Shown here: piece by piece, positions 15,218 through 18,932 of the stretch
How positions within the stretch are numbered: position 1 is the first letter of the stretch
Layout: every line of letters begins with the position of its first letter
From: JAFGKM01 sp964403465
GTDB taxonomy: Bacteria > Ratteibacteria > UBA8468 > B48-G9 > JAFGKM01
DNA: 18,932 nt
Direction: 5' to 3'
Assembly: GCA_964403465.1 (NCBI GenBank)
Contig: CAYOFY010000027.1
Span: 1-18,932, forward strand
The notes under the pieces: generated by a model
The model's input: only the letters and a program-made list of their open reading frames with translations
What the model was told of the DNA's origin: nothing
Databases searched by the model: none
Translations under genes and position numbers: made by a program

Positions 15218-15246
15218 TTGCAAAATAAACTTCAAGAGTGTATCAT
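15218..15246 (+). promoter_or_regulatory. Promoter of the flavodoxin-ridA pair
   Basis: A -35 TTGCAA (15218-15223, 4 of 6) and a -10 TATCAT (15241-15246, 5 of 6) are 17 bases apart. The predicted transcription start (about 15253) coincides with the flavodoxin ATG. Confidence 0.5.
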
Positions 15247-15252
15247 ACACAT

Positions 15253-15759
15253 ATGAAAGTTTCAATTATCTACTTTTCTCTGTCGGGACGAACCGGATTG
15301 CTCGCCGAACATGCCGCAGGATACCTTCAGTCTGAAAATCTTGAAGTTGATATCTGCCGCCTTGAGAGCAGGGAAACAGGTTCCTTTGTAAAAAACTGTA
15401 TGTACGCATTCAGGAAGAAGCAGGTCAAGCTTGAATCACTCCCTCAAGTCGCCGATTCCGAAATTGTCCTGCTCGGAAGTCCGGTATGGGCTTTTGATAT
15501 AGCGCCCGCCATGCGCACTTTCATCGTCAATACTGACCTTTCGGGGAAAAAGGTTTTCGCGTTTCTCACCTACGGCAGCGGCAGGGGGAAAGACAGGGCC
15601 ATGGATGCTTTCTGTAAACTGGCCGAAGAGAAGGGTGCAGTTATCATAGGCAGGGCAGATGCGAGAGGAAGAAAGGTAAACGAGGAATTTCCGCATTTCA
15701 GGGGAGTGCTGGAACAATGTTTAAGAAAATTACAACTGAAAAAGCCCCGTGGGCAATAG
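15253..15759 (+). CDS. Flavodoxin-like protein
   Basis: A 168-residue flavodoxin-fold protein that probably binds FMN and carries electrons or reduces quinones. It starts MKVSIIYFSLSGRTG, the first beta strand and the phosphate-binding loop (S-x-S-G-R-T) for FMN. Further matches are EIVLLGSPVWAFDIAPAMRTFI (beta strand 3 and the flavin loop, with tryptophan W78) and KKVFAFLTYGSGRG (strand 4). The ATG at 15253 begins right at the first strand; five more upstream codons are open but unlikely. No clear ribosome binding site precedes it, and the promoter places the transcription start at or next to the ATG. It overlaps ridA by 43 bases and is divergent from pilT. Confidence 0.85.
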   Translation: MKVSIIYFSLSGRTGLLAEHAAGYLQSENLEVDICRLESRETGSFVKNCMYAFRKKQVKLESLPQVADSEIVLLGSPVWAFDIAPAMRTFIVNTDLSGKKVFAFLTYGSGRGKDRAMDAFCKLAEEKGAVIIGRADARGRKVNEEFPHFRGVLEQCLRKLQLKKPRGQ

Positions 15760-16094
15760 GTCCCTATTCGCAGGCGGTCGTGAAGGGAAAGCTTGTATTT
15801 GTTTCCGGGCAGATACCCGTGGATCCGCTTTCCAACGAGGTTGTGAAAGGGGACATAAGCGTCCAGACAGAGCAGGTTATCAAAAATATGATTGCGGTTC
15901 TTGAAGCGGCGGCGTGCACGATTGACAATGTCGTGAAAACCACGGTATATCTGAAGGACATGAAGGATTTTGACAATATGAACCTTGTTTATGCGGGTTT
16001 CTTCAAAAACAAGCCCGCAAGAAGCACCGTGGAAGTTTCAAATCTTCCGAAAGATGTTCTTGTTGAAATAGAATGTATGGCCTGCAAGCCATGA
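15717..16094 (+). CDS. ridA: RidA family enamine/imine deaminase
   Basis: RidA hydrolyses reactive enamine and imine intermediates such as 2-aminoacrylate, releasing ammonia and a keto acid and protecting PLP enzymes. The 125-residue length is normal for the family. Signatures are APWAIGPYSQAVVKGKLVFVSGQIP near the start and NKPARSTVEVSNLPKDVLVEIECMA at the end. R102 and E117 match the substrate-binding arginine and the glutamate of E. coli RidA (R105, E120). The start overlaps the flavodoxin gene by 43 bases, with GGGGAG 10 bases upstream, so translation is probably coupled. Its stop directly abuts the stop of the convergent YjbQ-family gene. Confidence 0.96.
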   Translation: MFKKITTEKAPWAIGPYSQAVVKGKLVFVSGQIPVDPLSNEVVKGDISVQTEQVIKNMIAVLEAAACTIDNVVKTTVYLKDMKDFDNMNLVYAGFFKNKPARSTVEVSNLPKDVLVEIECMACKP

Positions 16095-16511
16095 CTATTC
16101 GCCGATAATCTTTATGAGCACCCTTTTTTTCCTTCTTCCGTCAAATTCCCCGTAGAAGATCTGTTCCCATGGGCCGAAATCAAGTCTTCCGCCCGTGACG
16201 GCGACAACAACCTCTCTTCCCATGACCTGCCTCTTCATGTGAGCATCGGCATTATCCTCGCCCACGTTATGGGTGTATTGCGAGACAGGCTGATGGGGTG
16301 CGAGTTTATCCAGCCACTTTTCAAAATCAGCATGAAGCCCGTTCTCGTCGTCATTGATAAAAACGCTTGCCGTTATATGCATGGCATTGACAAGACAGAG
16401 GCCTTCGCGTATCCCGCTCTCGTCTATTGCCCTGCGAACCTCCGGAGTGATATTTATGAAATCCACCCGCGAGGGTATATTGAACGTCAGCTCTTTCCTG
16501 TAGCTTTTCAT
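16095..16511 (-). CDS. YjbQ family protein (UPF0047)
   Basis: A 138-residue protein of the UPF0047/YjbQ family, some members of which show weak thiamine-phosphate synthase activity; the true role is not settled. Family motifs are NAMHITASVFINDDENG (43-59), YTHNVGEDNADAHMKRQVMG and GGRLDFGPWEQIFYGEFDG, with the conserved histidines and the E-D-N-A-x-A-H cluster. The length is normal. The ATG at 16511 is preceded by GGGGGAA. The gene is convergent with ridA with no base between their stops, so neither has room for its own terminator there. A promoter with an extended -10 lies just upstream, in mirror image to that of the SYLF gene. Confidence 0.93.
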   Translation of the reverse strand: MKSYRKELTFNIPSRVDFINITPEVRRAIDESGIREGLCLVNAMHITASVFINDDENGLHADFEKWLDKLAPHQPVSQYTHNVGEDNADAHMKRQVMGREVVVAVTGGRLDFGPWEQIFYGEFDGRRKKRVLIKIIGE

Positions 16512-16528
16512 AATTCCCCCGTGCCCGC

Positions 16529-16534
16529 ATTATA
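16529..16534 (-). promoter_or_regulatory. Extended -10 of the YjbQ gene
   Basis: On the minus strand TGTTATAAT gives an extended -10 with TATAAT at 16534-16529, 18 bases before the ATG. No good -35 is visible. It is one arm of a perfect 10-bp inverted repeat (16529-16538 with 16565-16574). Confidence 0.5.
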
Positions 16535-16568
16535 ACATATTACAATTTTGGAAATAATTTCTAAATGT

Positions 16569-16574
16569 TATAAT
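16569..16574 (+). promoter_or_regulatory. Extended -10 of the SYLF gene
   Basis: TGTTATAAT gives an extended -10 with TATAAT at 16569-16574, the mirror image of the YjbQ promoter. The -35 position is poor. A TTGACA at 16579-16584 has no matching -10 downstream. Confidence 0.5.
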
Positions 16575-16631
16575 AGACTTGACAATACGACGGTTCGCAG
16601 CGCTTTTTTCACACGGAAGGAGGGAATTGAA

Positions 16632-17134
16632 ATGAAAAAGATAATATCATGTATGCTTTTCCTCAGCATCTCAGTATCTTCATTTGGTGCTACCAGAAAA
16701 GAACTCGTGCAGAGGATTATAAGGTCCGAGGATACCATCAGGTACATGATGCGCTCACCCGACACCTCCATCCCGCAGTATTTCTTGCGGGAAGCATATG
16801 CCGTGATTTTCCTGAGACAATACAAGGCGGGTTTTGTTCTCGGAGCAAGGGGAGGAAACGGCATAATCCTCGCAAGAGACAGAAAAACAGGGGAGTGGAG
16901 TCCGCCTTCTTTTATTGCAACCGCTGAAGGCAGTTTCGGGTTCCAGATAGGCGGGAAGATGGTGGATGCGATACTCTTGATAATGAATGAAGAGGGGCTG
17001 ACGCTCCTTCTCAAGTCTCCCCTGAAGATAGGCGGTGAGATATCCGCGGCCGCAGGACCGGTTGGCAGGGAAGCCGGTGCGCAGGCCGGCATACCTGCAA
17101 CGGGAATACTCATATATTCAAGGGCCAGGGGTGC
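16632..17134 (+). CDS. Exported SYLF/YSC84-domain protein, 3' end lost in gap
   Basis: The 167 visible codons start MKKIISCMLFLSISVSSFGA, a Sec signal peptide cleaved near residue 19 or 20, then a SYLF (Ysc84-type) lipid-binding domain. Matches are REAYAVIFLRQYKAGFVLGARGGNGI, SPPSFIATAEGSFGFQIGG and DAILLIMNEEGLTLLL, ending in GILIYSRARG where the gap begins. Family members continue for about 25-50 more residues, so the C-terminus is missing rather than naturally short. The start has GGAGGG 8 bases upstream. Bacterial SYLF proteins are periplasmic or outer-membrane associated and their function is mostly unknown. The open frame that continues through the gap into the MFS gene is an artefact of the N run. 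Confidence 0.85.
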
Positions 17135-17234
17135 NNNNNNNNNNNNNNNNNNNNNNNNNNNNNNNNNNNNNNNNNNNNNNNNNNNNNNNNNNNNNNNNNN
17201 NNNNNNNNNNNNNNNNNNNNNNNNNNNNNNNNNN
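17135..17234. other. Assembly gap of 100 N
   Basis: Exactly 100 N, an unsized gap. It separates the SYLF gene from an MFS gene that lacks its first helices. A true distance of at least about 350-450 bases is needed to complete both genes. Confidence 0.98.
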
Positions 17235-18161
17235 TTTCTGGGATTCAGCGCAAGTTTTGTTTTCATCAGCCTTGTCAAGATACTCAGCAGTGTATATGAA
17301 CCCAAAGATTTCCCTCTTTATCTCGGCATATCTCTCATTCTTGGATATTCCGGAGGTATTTTTGCCACGTACCCCCTGGAACGTTCCGTCAGTGTTATGG
17401 GCTGGAGAAATTCCTTCCTTATCGCCGGCATCCTCTGTTCCGTGTTTGCCGTTGCCGGCTGGCCTGTGTTGAGATCTTCGGGAAACGTCATCAAGCAGAA
17501 AAATACCTTTTCCCTTGTATCTCTCCTGAAAGTTGCAAGGAATACCCATTCCTTCCCGGTTCTTTTTTCGGGGCCGGTAAATTTCGGCATATATTTTCTC
17601 TTCCAGTCAACACTCGGCAAGAAGTTCCTCCAGGATTCCTGCGGACTCACTTCTGCAGGGGCATCATTGTTCACTTTCATCATGATAATGACCAACACCG
17701 GCTTTGCCTTCCTATCGGGTTACGCTTCCCGTCTTGCCGGAAAACGCAGGCCTTTCCTGATGATCGCCGCAGGCTTTTCCCTGGTTGCATCGCTTACACT
17801 TTTTCTGAATCTTCTATTCGCGGGCGCTCCCGGGATATTTTTATTTTCCTACCTTCTCCTGGCGATATCGGCCGCGGTTTCTCCGGTCTATATCACGACC
17901 ATGAAAGAGATGAATTCCGTTGAAGTCACCGCCACTTCAGTGGGTCTTCTCAATTCGTTCTCCTACCTTTTCATGGCTCTTTTCAGTTACGCGGCCGGCC
18001 GGGTGCTGGATACATTCAGGCACTCTGCGATTGAAATTTCCGGAATCATCATCTATCCTGATTCCGCCTACAGGATGATCTTCCTCGGATGCATAATGCT
18101 CACCCTCTGTTCCTTTCTTGTATCTTTCTTAATCAGGGAAACCGGCAACGGGCAAAAATGA
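17235..18161 (+). CDS. MFS transporter, N-terminal part lost in gap
   Basis: The 308 visible residues contain about 8-9 hydrophobic segments and correspond to roughly the last three quarters of a 12-helix MFS carrier. The visible part opens with GFSASFVFISLVKILSSVY and YLGISLILGYSGGIFATYPL, typical of helices 4-5, then MGWRNSFLIAGI (helix 6). A cytoplasmic loop (about residues 78-90) precedes the second bundle. The motif-A-like loop 8-9 is degenerate (SGYASRLAGKRRPFLM). It ends normally at 18161. It is unrelated in detail to the MFS protein at 9927. The substrate cannot be inferred. Confidence 0.85.
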   Translation, partial: FLGFSASFVFISLVKILSSVYEPKDFPLYLGISLILGYSGGIFATYPLERSVSVMGWRNSFLIAGILCSVFAVAGWPVLRSSGNVIKQKNTFSLVSLLKVARNTHSFPVLFSGPVNFGIYFLFQSTLGKKFLQDSCGLTSAGASLFTFIMIMTNTGFAFLSGYASRLAGKRRPFLMIAAGFSLVASLTLFLNLLFAGAPGIFLFSYLLLAISAAVSPVYITTMKEMNSVEVTATSVGLLNSFSYLFMALFSYAAGRVLDTFRHSAIEISGIIIYPDSAYRMIFLGCIMLTLCSFLVSFLIRETGNGQK

Positions 18162-18168
18162 CCCTCCC

Positions 18169-18197
18169 TTTCCCGTGCCCGATTATTGTTTTATAAT
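18169..18197 (+). promoter_or_regulatory. Probable promoter of tRNA-Arg
   Basis: A perfect -10 TATAAT (18192-18197) lies 17 bases before the mature tRNA 5' end. The -35 position (18169-18174) reads TTTCCC, a partial match. Confidence 0.45.
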
Positions 18198-18214
18198 ATT
18201 AACGACATCTTTGC

Positions 18215-18288
18215 GCGCCTGTAGCTCAACTGGACAGAGTAGTGGGCTTCGAACCCAAAGGTTGCCCGTTCGACTCGGGCCAGGCGCA
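18215..18288 (+). tRNA. tRNA-Arg(UCG)
   Basis: A 74-base cloverleaf: acceptor GCGCCTG/CAGGCGC, D-stem GCTC/GAGT, anticodon loop CTTCGAA with anticodon TCG, variable loop AGGTT, T-arm GCCCG-TTCGACT-CGGGC, discriminator A. The anticodon stem GTGGG/CCCAA has one G-A mismatch at its base. CCA is not encoded. Confidence 0.93.
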
Positions 18289-18292
18289 CTGA

Positions 18293-18320
18293 ATGGCATA
18301 TGGCATGTGGCATATGGCAA
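18293..18320 (+). repeat. Heptamer tandem repeat upstream of the four-helix gene
   Basis: Four 7-base units in a row: ATGGCAT, ATGGCAT, GTGGCAT, ATGGCAA. They start 5 bases after tRNA-Arg and are followed by more degenerate AT-rich repetition (GAATAGC, GAATAGA, TATAGC) up to about 18357. The array is non-coding and lies just before the four-helix-bundle gene. Confidence 0.85.
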
Positions 18321-18381
18321 AAGAAAGAAGAATAGCGAATAGAGTATAGCAAGTGGCAGAGGGAAGGAGATTCAGGGAGTA

Positions 18382-18732
18382 ATGGTGCTAAGGTTTGAAG
18401 GACTTGATATCTGGAAAGAAGCAGTTGAGTTAGGAGTAGAAATATTCAAATTATGTGAGGAGTTGCCTGTAAAGAGTCAGAATAGTCTGGGGAATCAACT
18501 GCGTTCTGCTGTTCTTTCAATTTCAAATAATATTGCTGAAGGAGCAGGGAGTAGTTCTAAACAGGAGTTCAAGAATTTTTTGAACATCTCAATCCGTTCA
18601 TCATATGAGACAATTTCAATATTGTTTTTTATGTTGAAACTTGAATATATTGAAAAGATCACATTTGAAGATTTTTATCAAAGATTTGAGCTGCTTATGA
18701 AAAAGACACGAAAATTCAGGTCTTTACTTTAG
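18382..18732 (+). CDS. Four-helix-bundle protein (23S rRNA intervening-sequence/S23 family)
   Basis: A 116-residue all-helical protein of the S23 or IVP family. Signatures are RFEGLDIWKEAVELGVEIFKLCEELP at the start, LGNQLRSAVLSISNNIAEGAGSSSKQEFKNFLNIS in the middle and SSYETISILFFML after it. Members are encoded within 23S rRNA intervening sequences or as free genes, and the fold is shared with Avd accessory proteins of diversity-generating retroelements; the function of the free genes is unknown. The ATG at 18382 has GGGAG only 2 bases upstream; a GTG one codon later has better spacing. The gene is clearly more AT-rich than the rest of the window and sits between two tRNA genes behind a tandem repeat, which suggests later acquisition. 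Confidence 0.9.
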   Translation: MVLRFEGLDIWKEAVELGVEIFKLCEELPVKSQNSLGNQLRSAVLSISNNIAEGAGSSSKQEFKNFLNISIRSSYETISILFFMLKLEYIEKITFEDFYQRFELLMKKTRKFRSLL

Positions 18733-18807
18733 AATGTAAAAATCTTAAAATATGCCGAATGAAGTTTTTGATATTCGCCGTTTTTAATATAAGCCATTAG
18801 CCATCAC

Positions 18808-18880
18808 GGTGGGTGTAGCTCAGGGGCAGAGCGCTAGACTGTGGCTCTAGGTGCCGGGGGTTCGAATCCCCTCACCCACC
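18808..18880 (+). tRNA. tRNA-His(GUG)
   Basis: Acceptor GTGGGTG/CACCCAC with discriminator C (18880) and an encoded extra G at position -1 (18808), the hallmark of tRNA-His. D-arm GCTC-AGGGGCA-GAGC, anticodon stem CTAGA/TCTAG with loop CTGTGGC (anticodon GTG), variable loop GTGCC, T-arm GGGGG-TTCGAAT-CCCCT with one G-T pair. CCA is not encoded; the following bases are CCG. Confidence 0.96.
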
Positions 18881-18932
18881 CGAGCAAATTTGTAAACCGT
18901 TGTGCCGCAACGATTTCAGGTGCTTTTGTCAA

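Noticed and set aside
16579..16584. TTGACA as -35 of the SYLF gene
   Set aside because: No acceptable -10 lies 15-19 bases downstream; the extended -10 at 16566-16574 is the better candidate.
18293..18320. Heptamer array as a CRISPR
   Set aside because: Units are 7 bases and contiguous, with no spacers and no cas genes nearby.
18898..18912. Hairpin CGTTG/CAACG after tRNA-His as terminator
   Set aside because: The stem is only 5 bp and is followed by ATTTC, not a T run; too weak to call.

Overview
The window looks like a piece of a metagenomic or draft assembly from a diderm (Gram-negative-type) bacterium. It holds two runs of exactly 100 N, the usual mark of an unsized scaffold gap. A lipoprotein signal, an exported SYLF-domain protein and a PilT-type ATPase point to a diderm cell plan. 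Base composition is moderate and fairly even, except for an AT-rich insert near 18.3-18.8 kb. The phylum cannot be fixed from this sequence alone.

Region 1 (about 1-9.8 kb, minus strand) is a long glycogen operon, read from right to left. It begins at a near-consensus sigma70-type promoter (9809-9837) and runs: soluble GAF histidine kinase, stand-alone receiver protein, glgC, galT-like gene, glgA, GH57 glycoside hydrolase, glgB. Most junctions are overlapping or very tight: receiver/glgC and glgA/GH57 are ATGA overlaps, and glgB starts with TTG inside the end of the GH57 gene. GlgC makes ADP-glucose, GlgA elongates alpha-1,4-glucan, GlgB branches it, and the GH57 enzyme probably trims or remodels it. 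The GalT-like protein may join galactose or nucleotide-sugar metabolism to the pathway. A two-component pair translationally coupled to glgC is the most unusual functional link in the window. The first codons of a type I glutamine synthetase (glnA) follow glgB at the left edge.

Region 2 (9.8-13.8 kb) has an MFS transporter transcribed divergently from the kinase, a UroD/MtaA-like protein convergent with it, and a two-gene unit: a small lipoprotein with a pseudopilin-like C-terminus, then a membrane protein with a TPR-like segment and a RanBP2-type zinc finger.

Region 3 (13.8-16.6 kb) holds a tRNA-Pro-like gene interrupted by the first gap and carrying an abnormal anticodon arm, a PilT-type ATPase, a small flavodoxin whose mRNA may be leaderless, ridA, and a YjbQ-family gene.

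Region 4 (16.6-18.9 kb) has an exported SYLF-domain protein cut by the second gap, the C-terminal part of a second MFS transporter on the other side of the gap, tRNA-Arg(UCG), an AT-rich S23-type four-helix-bundle gene preceded by a heptamer tandem repeat, and tRNA-His(GUG). I saw no rRNA, CRISPR array, transposase or phage gene. No stretch over 300 bases lacks a feature; the longest non-coding block (13747-14083) is the tRNA-like gene plus the first gap.
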